Source of the DNA: Planctomycetaceae bacterium
GTDB lineage: Bacteria; Planctomycetota; Planctomycetia; Planctomycetales; Planctomycetaceae
Reading direction: 5' to 3'
Length of the DNA stretch: 64,000 nt
NCBI GenBank assembly: GCA_041398785.1
Contig: JAWKUA010000013.1
Coordinates: forward strand, 124,001 to 188,000
This document shows positions 9,782 to 17,059 of this stretch, one piece after another. Position 1 is the first letter of the stretch. Each line of letters starts with the position of its first letter. A program made the translations under genes and the position numbers. The notes below the pieces were generated by a model. The model was given only the letters and a program-made list of their open reading frames with translations. It did not search any database and had not been told where the DNA came from.

Positions 9782-11089
9782 TTAGTCGTTTCGCAGTTTC
9801 AGCCCCAATTCTGCCAAACGCTGACGAATTTCGTTCAGCGACGTGACTCCGAAGTTGCGGCTGGACAACAATTCGTCGGGTGTTCGCTGCACGATCTGGC
9901 CGACGGTCTGGATATTCAGTCGCGTCATGCACTTTCGGGACCGGACGGACAGATTCAGGTCCGAGATCGGCCGGTTCATGGTGGCCTGTTCCTCGGGCGA
10001 CAGATTCTGATCGACAAAAGTCTCGCGAGCGTGAACCTTGTGGAGATTCTGCCCGATGCGAAGGCCGTGGGCAGCCAACAGTTCCCGGATTTCCAGCAAT
10101 GACGTTTCGCCGAAGTTTTTCCCTGCCAGGAGTTCCTGTTCGCTGATTTCCGTCAGGTCCCCGAGCGACTGGATATTCATCGCCGTCAGGCAGTTGCGGC
10201 TGCGAACGGAAAGTTCAAAATCGGTCACCGGGCGGCTGAGGAGCTGCTTTAGACGTGCTTCCTGGCGAGCCTGGTCTTCGTCATAGTACATGTCCTGAGT
10301 GGCTTCGATGTCCTTCAGGTAAAGCAATGCCTGAGCGTGATTGGGATCGAATTCGAGGATCCGTTTGAAACAAAAAGCGGCGGCCTGGTAGCTTTCGCGG
10401 TCCTCGTACAGCAGTCCCAGGTTCAGCAGCGAACCGACAAAGAACGGTGGCCGCGACAGGCTGCGTTCGTACAGTTTGATGGCTTCTTCGTCATTGCCGC
10501 GAAGCGCGTTTTCGGCGGCCAGCCAGAACAGAGCGCGGGAATGGTGGGGGTCCATGTCGACCGCTCGCTCGAAATATTCCACGGCGGTCAGGGCGTCGCC
10601 CCGGTCCGCCCAGATGCAACCCATCTGAAACGAATATTCCGCCCGGCTGGCGGCGGACGCGGCCACACTGCGAAGCATTTTTTCTGCGTCGTCGATTCGG
10701 CCGAGCGAACGGAAGGTTCCCGCCTGACGCAGTGTGGCGTCAATGGGGTCGTAGCCCTTCTTACCGGCCTGTTCAAACCGATCGGCGGCGTTGGCCTGCC
10801 GTTCCAGCGATGTCAGTACCAGAGCGTGATAGTAGATTCCCAGGCCTTCGTTCTTCACCTGGCTCAGCAGTCGATCAGCGTCGTTGTGCATTGACATCAG
10901 GTAGCAGCAGACTCCCAGCCGAGTCAGGACGGATTCGGACGGCGAACCCGATTCCGCCTGGCGCATGGTTTCTCGCAGCGTTTGACGCACTTCGCTGGCC
11001 TGAGTCCCCGACACGGCAGTCCGCAGTTCCCTGACCTGATCCGGCGTCAATGCCGCGGTGGACTGCAGCAGTTCCTTCACGTTCACCAT
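9782..11089 (-). CDS. TPR protein with two C-terminal RNA polymerase alpha-CTD-like domains
   Basis: 435 aa. Residues about 20-280 are TPR-like helical repeats, for example GDALTAVEYFERAVDMDPHHSRALFWLA. Two domains then closely resemble the C-terminal domain of the RNA polymerase alpha subunit: residues 286-347 (RPVTDFELSVRSRNCL, then NFGETSLLEIRELL) and 373-435 (RPISDLNLSVRSRKCM, then NFGVTSLNEIRQRL). In true alpha this domain binds UP-element DNA and activators. The alpha N-terminal dimerisation domain is absent, so this is not rpoA. The start is ATG 11089; GTG 11104 is an alternative with AAGGAA upstream. A role in transcription or DNA binding is inference. Confidence 0.85.
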   Translation of the reverse strand: MVNVKELLQSTAALTPDQVRELRTAVSGTQASEVRQTLRETMRQAESGSPSESVLTRLGVCCYLMSMHNDADRLLSQVKNEGLGIYYHALVLTSLERQANAADRFEQAGKKGYDPIDATLRQAGTFRSLGRIDDAEKMLRSVAASAASRAEYSFQMGCIWADRGDALTAVEYFERAVDMDPHHSRALFWLAAENALRGNDEEAIKLYERSLSRPPFFVGSLLNLGLLYEDRESYQAAAFCFKRILEFDPNHAQALLYLKDIEATQDMYYDEDQARQEARLKQLLSRPVTDFELSVRSRNCLTAMNIQSLGDLTEISEQELLAGKNFGETSLLEIRELLAAHGLRIGQNLHKVHARETFVDQNLSPEEQATMNRPISDLNLSVRSRKCMTRLNIQTVGQIVQRTPDELLSSRNFGVTSLNEIRQRLAELGLKLRND

Positions 11090-11469
11090 TTGTGCAACGC
11101 TCACTTCTTTCCGTTCCTTCCACTGGTTACAAACACGTCTGCCGCTGCGACGAAGCGCCACAGACAAATCTTCGGGAGTATCGCGGTTCACAGGATGGCG
11201 GCCGTGGTGCTCGACTGGCGGTGGCGCGGCTGCCGGAATTCCAGCGGGGATTTCTACTGAATCTCCCCGGCAGACACAATTCACAGCGGAAAGAGTCGAA
11301 TCGCACCGGGAAGACCCGGCCACGCGAGAAGGTTCGCCATTGGAGCGTGACTTGCCATTTTGCCGGAGACTCGACCTGGAACTGGGTCCGCAGGCTGCCT
11401 TTCGGATACCCGCCGAGCACACACGTCACCCGGAACCCCAAACGACTCGGCCGGCTTCGCATCACAACT
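11090..11469. other. Gap between the TPR/alpha-CTD gene and the first zinc-ribbon gene
   Basis: No convincing protein frame or RNA is visible. Upstream extension of the TPR frame on the minus strand gives compositionally random sequence, which supports a start near 11089-11104. Confidence 0.4.
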
Positions 11470-11676
11470 TCAAAGGTCTTCCACGAGGGGTCGCCAGAGA
11501 GCGATCCGGAATCGTCGCTGGCAGTTTCGACACCGAACGCACCGCATCAGAATCAGGGCGTGCCAGAAACGGCGCCATTTTGAACGAGTTTCCGCGAAAT
11601 CCATACTCTCGCCGCACTTCGGGCACGACGAACCAGCATGACGGTTGCGGGCTTTCGATGAGACAGCAGTTGGCAT
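11470..11676 (-). CDS. Small Cys-rich putative zinc-ribbon protein (paralogue 1)
   Basis: 68 aa, carrying SCPKCG (two cysteines two apart) and, after a basic helix ETRSKWRRFWHALILM, a second knuckle RCVRCRNCQRRFRIAL. The spacing suggests one zinc-ribbon site. It matches the gene at 11857-12108 at 28 of 47 aligned residues counted by eye, which is strong evidence that both are real genes. The CPxCG...RCxxCxxRF layout resembles small zinc-ribbon proteins seen in several phyla, of unknown function; that comparison is from memory. No good Shine-Dalgarno precedes the ATG at 11676. Confidence 0.6.
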   Translation of the reverse strand: MPTAVSSKARNRHAGSSCPKCGESMDFAETRSKWRRFWHALILMRCVRCRNCQRRFRIALWRPLVEDL

Positions 11677-11856
11677 CTTGTTTCAGTCAAAGGGCGACGG
11701 GGGGATATCGCTGCAGCACCACGGAACGTCAGCCAAAAGCACGATCCCTAGTCGTGAGGCGACTGAAATCATGGCTGCCCAGGATTGTCTGCGGATCCGC
11801 CCGACCCGAAAACGGTCACAATCCTGCGCGCGGTAAACAGCAAATTCAAGTCGACA

Positions 11857-12108
11857 TCAGGTTTTCTCTTGGGCGGAATGTGACTCGCTGGAAAGGCCGA
11901 GCAGTCTTCGCCCCGAGTCACCCGGATGCCAAAGAGGAACACGAAACCGACATAGACAACGCCGACACCGAAGGCATCGCATCAGCAGCAGAGTGTGGCA
12001 GATGCGTCGCCACGCCGACCGGGTTTCCATCAGTCGGGACTGTGCGCCGCACCTTGGACAGCTCAGTTGCCATGTCAGGCGGAAATGACGCATCGCAATT
12101 TGTGACAT
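11857..12108 (-). CDS. Small Cys-rich putative zinc-ribbon protein (paralogue 2)
   Basis: 83 aa, carrying SCPRCG, the helix ETRSAWRRICHTLLLM and RCLRCRRCLCRFRVPLW. It shares the whole cysteine framework and the central ETRSxWRR helix with the gene 180 bases downstream (11470-11676). It differs by extra N- and C-terminal residues and two additional cysteines. ATG 12108 has AGG about 10 bases upstream; a second ATG lies at 12093. The two genes run in the same direction and probably arose by tandem duplication. The many arginines would allow nucleic-acid binding, which is inference. Confidence 0.6.
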   Translation of the reverse strand: MSQIAMRHFRLTWQLSCPRCGAQSRLMETRSAWRRICHTLLLMRCLRCRRCLCRFRVPLWHPGDSGRRLLGLSSESHSAQEKT

Positions 12109-12826
12109 TGATGCAAACCTGATCGGCGTATCAAAGGTGGCAGTCTGGCAAGCATCTTGATGGGGGCAAACCAGAACTGCAATCGGCCGGACGGCCTTCT
12201 TTTCCCAACTTTCACGAACATCAGAGTTTTTCGGACAGGTGAAAGATCAAAGCCCCTGAACAGGATCTGCGGGACAGCCGCAAGTCGCGCCGCATCGATT
12301 CCTGATCGCGTACCAGACCGCGCTGGCCGCGTTTCCTGATGGCCTGAAGAAGCATCCGCGAACTTTTTCGCAGGCGGTGCGAACTCCGCGATTGAACTCC
12401 GCGATATCAGAGCGGCGTCGGTTGGGACGGAGTGCGGCACGGCGAGATTCGACTCGACTATTGCCGCCTCGCTCAACGACCCCGAATGCTTCGTCCGTGA
12501 TTTTCTGCGGAATGAGCCGTCGCGGCGCCACCGCGTGTGAGTTCGGCCGCGAGCGACGGAGCGTCTCGTCACTGCCGCCCGGGATCCCGCGGCGGCTGAC
12601 CGGTCGCGCAAAAAAACACCGAGCGACCCATCATGCGGAATGGATCGTTCGGTGGTTCGGAAGGAGGAGACAAAGCTGTCAAACTTTGTTCGCTATGGAG
12701 CGACGACACGAGTCGTCAGCATGCAGTAACGGATTCACGGTGCCCGCCGCGGTATTCAGTTTCAATTTGCTCCCGGGCCGCCAGTGCGGTGGCGGCTGAT
12801 ATTGGAAAACTCATGGCCGGTCCGTA
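12109..12826. other. Gap with no recognisable gene
   Basis: Several open frames exist on both strands, but all have the arginine-rich, low-information composition of shadow frames in GC-rich DNA, and none shows a motif, signal peptide or good start. Nothing else was seen. Confidence 0.4.
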
Positions 12827-13126
12827 TCAATAGGTCGGCAGCGTCTCAATGGGAGCGAAGGCCGTCTGCGGAAATCCAGGAGCAAACGCGGTTGTCGTTC
12901 CCATCGGAGCAAACGCGGTGGCTCCGCCCGGAGCATACGCCGAAGGATAGCCAGGAGCCGCCGCTCCGCAGGCGCCGGAAGGACATCCGCCGCCATAGGG
13001 ATATCCGGCTCCGTAAGGATATCCGCCACCATAGCCGCCGCCGCAGCCGCCACCGTGCAGCAAACAGCAGCCGGACATCGAACAGATCAACAGCAGCCCG
13101 GAACAAAACATCGCGAAACGGTTCAT
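12827..13126 (-). CDS. Small Gly/Tyr/Pro-rich putative lipoprotein
   Basis: 99 aa, starting at ATG 13126 behind a strong Shine-Dalgarno (TTGGAGG, about 6 bases of spacing). The N-terminus is a signal peptide with a lipobox (SMSGC, about residue 20). A low-complexity section of repeated GGGY, GYPYG and GAG units follows, then AFAP repeats (TAFAPMG, TAFAPGF, TAFAPIE). It is likely an exported, surface or envelope protein. No enzymatic motif is visible. Similar Gly/Tyr-rich short lipoproteins are common in planctomycetes and lack assigned functions. Confidence 0.75.
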   Translation of the reverse strand: MNRFAMFCSGLLLICSMSGCCLLHGGGCGGGYGGGYPYGAGYPYGGGCPSGACGAAAPGYPSAYAPGGATAFAPMGTTTAFAPGFPQTAFAPIETLPTY

Positions 13127-13724
13127 CAGAGAGCCTCCAATTTGCTGCCGTGGGAATGTTCCTGTGGAACCAGGCAGGCGGGCAGAAGTGAGATTTGAAT
13201 GAGTTGGTTCCGAACCTATGCCGACCGACCAGGTGGACTGGCCGGAATGGTGGCTGCGACAAACACGACGTTCGCAACAGACCACAGCGGGCGACAGTGC
13301 GGGAGGAGAAACCAACAACATTCGTGAGGAGAGACAGACAGGAAATCGATGCCGGGTGAACGTTCATCGATTGGTCGAAAACTACGACAACCGGCAAAAC
13401 GCGTCAATACGTATTTGCAGGCACGTAATTCCCGCCGTTTCCTGAGGATTCCGGCCGCAAGCGACGGGTTGGCACCGCGTCGTCCTGAAGAAAACTTCAA
13501 AAAAGCTTCAAGTTCCCGGTCTCGCCAGCCCGCTGAAAATCTCAGCCAGCGCGTGGCCGCCAGAGGGCGATTCCCAAACGTCCGCGGCGACATCCGCGAT
13601 GTCAGACGATTCGACGTGTCCGGCGCGCATAAGGACGTCGCCACCGAATCTCAACGCCTGAGAAACGCAACAGCGGCAGTTGAGTGGCCGCAGAGATCTG
13701 CTAAACTCATCAGCGTGGTCCAGG
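13127..13724. other. Gap between the lipoprotein gene and the atypical tRNA
   Basis: Apart from the lipoprotein's leader at its left end, no gene, repeat or RNA structure was recognised. Confidence 0.4.
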
Positions 13725-13798
13725 TGCGGTGTAGCTCAGTTGATGGGAGCAGCGGAATCATAATCCGCGTGTCGGGGGGTCTGAGTCCTCCACCGCTA
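13725..13798 (+). tRNA. Atypical tRNA-like gene with anticodon CAU
   Basis: The 74-nt stretch folds with normal arm lengths. The acceptor stem is TGCGGTG/CACCGCT (six pairs, with a T-T mismatch at 1-72), followed by T8-A9. The D-stem is GCTC/GAGC. The anticodon arm is GCGGA-ATCATAA-TCCGC, giving CAT. The T-stem is GGGGG/TCCTC with two G-T pairs, and the discriminator is A. Departures from consensus are clear: the D-loop has GA where GG (18-19) is expected, and the T-loop reads GTCTGAG rather than TTCRANN. The anticodon stem lacks the three G-C pairs of initiator tRNA. It may be a divergent Met/Ile2 tRNA or a tRNA pseudogene. A short T-run follows. Confidence 0.6.
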
Positions 13799-13838
13799 TT
13801 TTTATCTTTTCGAACCGGAAGGTTTCGGGGCGGGGCGA

Positions 13839-14843
13839 TTATTGCGGCCCGGGCGTCTGCTGAGGCGGCAGGAGGTTCTGGAGGTTTGTGACCAGGGCTT
13901 TCAGCAGGTTCAACTGTTGTTCGACGACCGAGTCGAGGCCCAGGGTTTCGAATCGACGGACTTTTTGAAGTCCCTGCGGGAAGTGATGTCGCCCCGGATG
14001 GAGGCGTGATCGCGGAATCGAATCGCCGGGCTATGCGGTGATGGCTTTTGCTTCCATCGCGGCAACCTGTTCGTCTTTTGCCAGCTTGACGACTTCTTCG
14101 TGGATCGGTTTCGATGGGGACTTGTTAGCGTTTTCGAAACAGCGGATTCACGAAGCGGTTCGTCCGCATGCAACTCAAGATTCGCAGGATGCTCGTGTCG
14201 GGGCTTCAAAGGCATGAGCTGGATGAGTGATCCGAGCGGCCGGAAGAGATACCAGCGGTCGTTCATTCGGACAGCGACGTATTGGCGGATCACCCTAATA
14301 TCTTCGTCATCACAGCTCTTTTCGGTCGTCAGGACGGTCATCACGGTCCGGTCGTCGTCGATCCGGCGTGTTTCCAGAATCTTCGCGGAACGAGGACGCA
14401 CCAGGTCGTTGCGCGTAAAGTTGCAGCGTCCCGAGTTCGAAATCCGTCTGCCGAATGTTGCGTATTCCGAAATCGTTGATTCGAACAGCGTGCGTTCGAC
14501 GATCATTTCCGTTCTGAACAGCGACCGGACGCCGGGGTCGAACATCAGCAGTGTGGCCTTCATGACTGCCGGCGGCCGCCGCCTGTGCATAGAGTTTCAG
14601 TGCGTTTGCCGGCGACGTTCCACACCGTCGATCAGCTCGACCTTGCGGCGGAACGTGTTCTTCCTCGGCGGGTTCGCGTTCCGAGTCCCGGCGTGAGTTC
14701 CCCGGTGCGGTGTTATTGGACGAGACGCTGCCGGTTCTGAGTTGATGTGGTGCTCGTCATCGGCGGTCAAATGCGGTTCCGTAAACCGTGATGACGACCG
14801 CGGCGCAAACCACCAGCAACTGTCGAACGACGTGCAGTTCCAT
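13839..14843 (-). pseudogene. Decayed membrane-anchored protein gene (several frameshifts and one nonsense codon)
   Basis: A normal start is present: AAGGAG (14850-14855) then ATG 14843, encoding a signal/anchor helix MELHVVRQLLVVCAAVVIT. The protein then moves between frames. Coding-like pieces include LTADDEHHINSEPAA, ANALKLYAQAAAAGS, a long piece with VMTVLTTEKSCDDEDIRVIR and MNDRWYLFRPLGSLIQLMPL, IHEEVVKLAKDEQVAAMEAK, then an in-frame TAG (14031-14033) and GLDSVVEQQLNLLKALVTN up to a TAA at 13839-13841. At least three frame changes are needed. The family is unrecognised. Sequencing error is possible, but intact genes on both sides and other broken genes nearby favour genuine decay. Confidence 0.6.
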
Positions 14844-15256
14844 CGTTGTCTCCTTGTTGAGTCGCTTCGGCCTGAGTCGCTTCGGCCTGGTCACTCTCGG
14901 CTTAGCGGGGGCCGCCTGGAGCACTGCGGCGAATTGTTTTGATCGAGAATCGCAGCCGACGCGGAGGCAGTCACCGAGTCGAAGGTTGCGGACAGACACC
15001 AACGGTGACCTGAACCTTGGAGCCAGTGGCGTGCGTCGTGTGAATTCATCCGGGACAAGGAACCGGGCGTCTCAGTGTTCCGGCTGCCGGAATCGAAGCG
15101 CCACGCGGACTTCCGTGGATGAACAAGAAGATTTCAGAAAACATTTTCACAATCCTTGCGTCCCTTCAGGATTTCATGATTGATAACGCGAGAGGTGTCG
15201 TGCGTGGATTCACCCTACATGTCTTCTGGTGTTTTTCTTGACGAAAGGAACTGTGC
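14844..15256. other. Gap between two decayed genes
   Basis: It contains the ribosome binding site of the minus-strand decayed gene at its left edge and a GTCGCTTCGGCCTGA direct repeat nearby (about 14862-14890). No protein-like frame is visible. The right end leads into the start of the DUF1559-type remnant. Confidence 0.4.
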
Positions 15257-15905
15257 ATGAAGTGCTTCACTCGTTTTCGAAGGGCATTTACGCTCATCGA
15301 ATTGCTGGTGGTGATAGCGATCATCGCCATCTTGACGCTAAGCGCGCTACCGGCGGTCCAGCAGCGCGAGGCCGCCGGACGCAATGTAAGAACAACCTGA
15401 AACAGATTGACTCTGCTGCACAACTACCACGATACGCATTCGGTCTTCTCCCGGAAAGATCGGCGGCCAGATGGCCTACGACGGCTGTCCGTGGGTCATG
15501 TTCGGGCTTTAGCTGGGCGTGTCATGATTCTTCCGATGATGGAACAGGGACCGCTGTACACGCAGAATGCCACGGGTAGTGACGTCGATCTACGGACCGT
15601 TTGCTCCAGGCCACGCGACGGCTGGTCCTGTTGCGGACGACAATCCCTGGCTACCTTTGCCCCAGCGACAACACGCTGTTTGTCGGATCGGAAAAGCCGA
15701 CCAACTATGCGGGTATCGGCGGCAACGACAAGAACAGCCACAGCCACTTCGCCGATATCCGTGCCGTCCGGGATGATGAACCTTCCTCCGGAACGTCGAT
15801 GCGAGACGTCGTGGACGGCACCAGCGTAACACGGCCATGGTTGGTGAAGTTCATCGCGAAGCGTGCTGTTTAACCGTTACAGCGGCGGTCCCGACAACAT
15901 TACCG
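15257..15905 (+). pseudogene. Decayed DUF1559 pseudopilin-like gene
   Basis: ATG 15257 (AAAGGA upstream) begins MKCFTRFRRAFTLIELLVV, a prepilin N-terminus followed by the helix to LPAVQQREAAG, a clear DUF1559 start. The frame then breaks. Family hallmarks continue in other frames: QCKNNLKQI and LLHNYHDTHSVF (normally contiguous), ILPMMEQGPLYTQNA, GYLCPSDNTLFVGSEKPTNYAG, then GTS and MVGEVHREAC. At least four frame changes are needed over 650 bases. The usual C-terminal H-x-G-G/ADGS section is not seen. Compare the intact DUF1559 gene at 46036-47094. Confidence 0.75.
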
Positions 15906-16103
15906 GTCGTGCTGCAAGTGGTGGGCGGCAACGACGGGCTTCGCCACGCGGACACATTCAATCCGCCGAACGCTGCAAACCCGAACAAGGGCAACAACAA
16001 GGGGCCAGGTGGCTCCTCAGGAAGGTCCTGCCAATGACCAGGGCTGTCTGACGGGTGCCGGCGTTTGTGCTGACCAGGTGTCGTGGGCTGACGACGTGGC
16101 TGA

Positions 16104-16616
16104 CAACATGCCGGTCCGATCCTGCAGTTGTCCGTCAACGGTGCGGAACCCGGTGATCGGCTGTCCGCGGAATCAGACAGCGTCCGTGTGAAAGCCGTCG
16201 TCGAAAGCCATGTGCCGTTTGACCATGTGGAAATCATCGTCAACGGCACGGTCGCTGTCGACAACAGCGTCGCTGCAGCGTCTGAGCATGCAACGGTTCA
16301 GCGGTATCAGTTCGAAGCGGATGTTCCGCTGAACCACAGCAGCTGGATCGCTCTGCGAGTTCGCGGCGGCGATCATGCCGATGTCTTTGACGGACCCGTG
16401 TGGGCTCATACCAGCCCGGTGTATGTTCTGAAGGACGACCTGCCGATCCGTAATCCGGACGACGCGGAGTACTTTGTGGAATGGATCGATCAACTGCTGC
16501 GAGTCGTCGCCGCGCGAAATCGATACGCCTCAGCGGAAGACCGGCAGCAGGTGGAATCGCTGTTTCAAGACGCCCGCGCCGAGTTCGCTCACCGAGCCGT
16601 TCGGACCGTGGAATGA
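16104..16616 (+). pseudogene. 3' remnant of a CehA/McbA-like metallohydrolase gene
   Basis: An open frame after a TGA at 16101-16103 encodes the C-terminal section typical of CehA/McbA-type PHP-domain hydrolases: VRVKAVVESHVPFDHVEIIV, WIALRVRGGDHADVFDGPVW, AHTSPVYVLKDDLPIRNPDD, AEYFVEWIDQLL, then a helical tail ending at TGA 16616. The catalytic PHP domain is entirely missing; the DNA just upstream belongs to a decayed DUF1559 gene or is unassignable. It is therefore most likely a truncated relic. The family assignment is from memory of the conserved C-terminus. Confidence 0.6.
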
Positions 16617-16738
16617 CGCCGTTCGGGATGCGATGTTCCTGTGCCGGGAAGACGTGGCCGCCGCCGTGACAGGTGCCGCCGGCACGGTGACATCCCGCGC
16701 GATCAGCGGGATGCGTTGCGTCACACGGCCCGGGCAGC

Positions 16739-17002
16739 CTATTCCGGCTTGTCGTTATCGCTGCGATTGTCGCGGGCAGGGATCTTCAACACGGCGCCTT
16801 TGGCAAGACCAATCTGTTCGACGTGCCCGGTGACACGGATTCCCGTTTTCGGATCCGTGTAGATCACGTGAGTGTGTGTGCTCGTTGCCGGATGAGTCAG
16901 TTTTCCAACGGAGTCTGCGGCGTAGATGCCTTGCCTTACTGCCATGGCGAGAATGGTGTTGTCGAACTCCGAGCGCAGCTTTGGAGTGCGATGATCCAGC
17001 AT
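16739..17002 (-). CDS. Short hypothetical frame, possibly a gene fragment cut by a repeat
   Basis: 87 codons. The first dozen (MLDHRTPKLRS) come from a dispersed repeat at 16980-17049. The rest (MAVRQGIYAADSVGKLTHP, then VIYTDPKTGIRVTGHVEQIG) has a balanced, protein-like composition. It may be the 3' end of a gene whose start was replaced by the repeat. No family is recognised and no ribosome binding site is evident. Confidence 0.3.
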   Translation of the reverse strand: MLDHRTPKLRSEFDNTILAMAVRQGIYAADSVGKLTHPATSTHTHVIYTDPKTGIRVTGHVEQIGLAKGAVLKIPARDNRSDNDKPE

Positions 17003-17049
17003 CGCTTTGGTTGTCCGGGAATCATGGCAACGAGAACATTCGTTCGGTG
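16980..17049 (-). repeat. Partial copy of the TTTGGAGTGCG palindromic repeat (family A)
   Basis: On the minus strand this matches the right half of the complete element at 25861-25988: CCGAACGAATGTTCTCGTTG, then CCATGAT, CCAAAGCGATGCTGGATCAT and CGCACTCCAAA. Only one terminal hairpin is present. It lies directly upstream of the CRTAC1 gene at 17060, so that gene's start should be placed after it. Confidence 0.85.
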
Positions 17050-17059
17050 TGCGTTCGCA

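Noticed and set aside
12075..12611. Long minus-strand open frame overlapping the upstream edge of the second zinc-ribbon gene
   Set aside because: Arg/Ser/Ala-rich composition typical of shadow frames, with no motif, signal peptide or credible ribosome binding site.
16823..17059. N-terminal extension of the CRTAC1 copy A frame
   Set aside because: The extension runs through a dispersed family A repeat and has no signal-peptide character. ATG 17060 directly after the repeat gives a better export signal.
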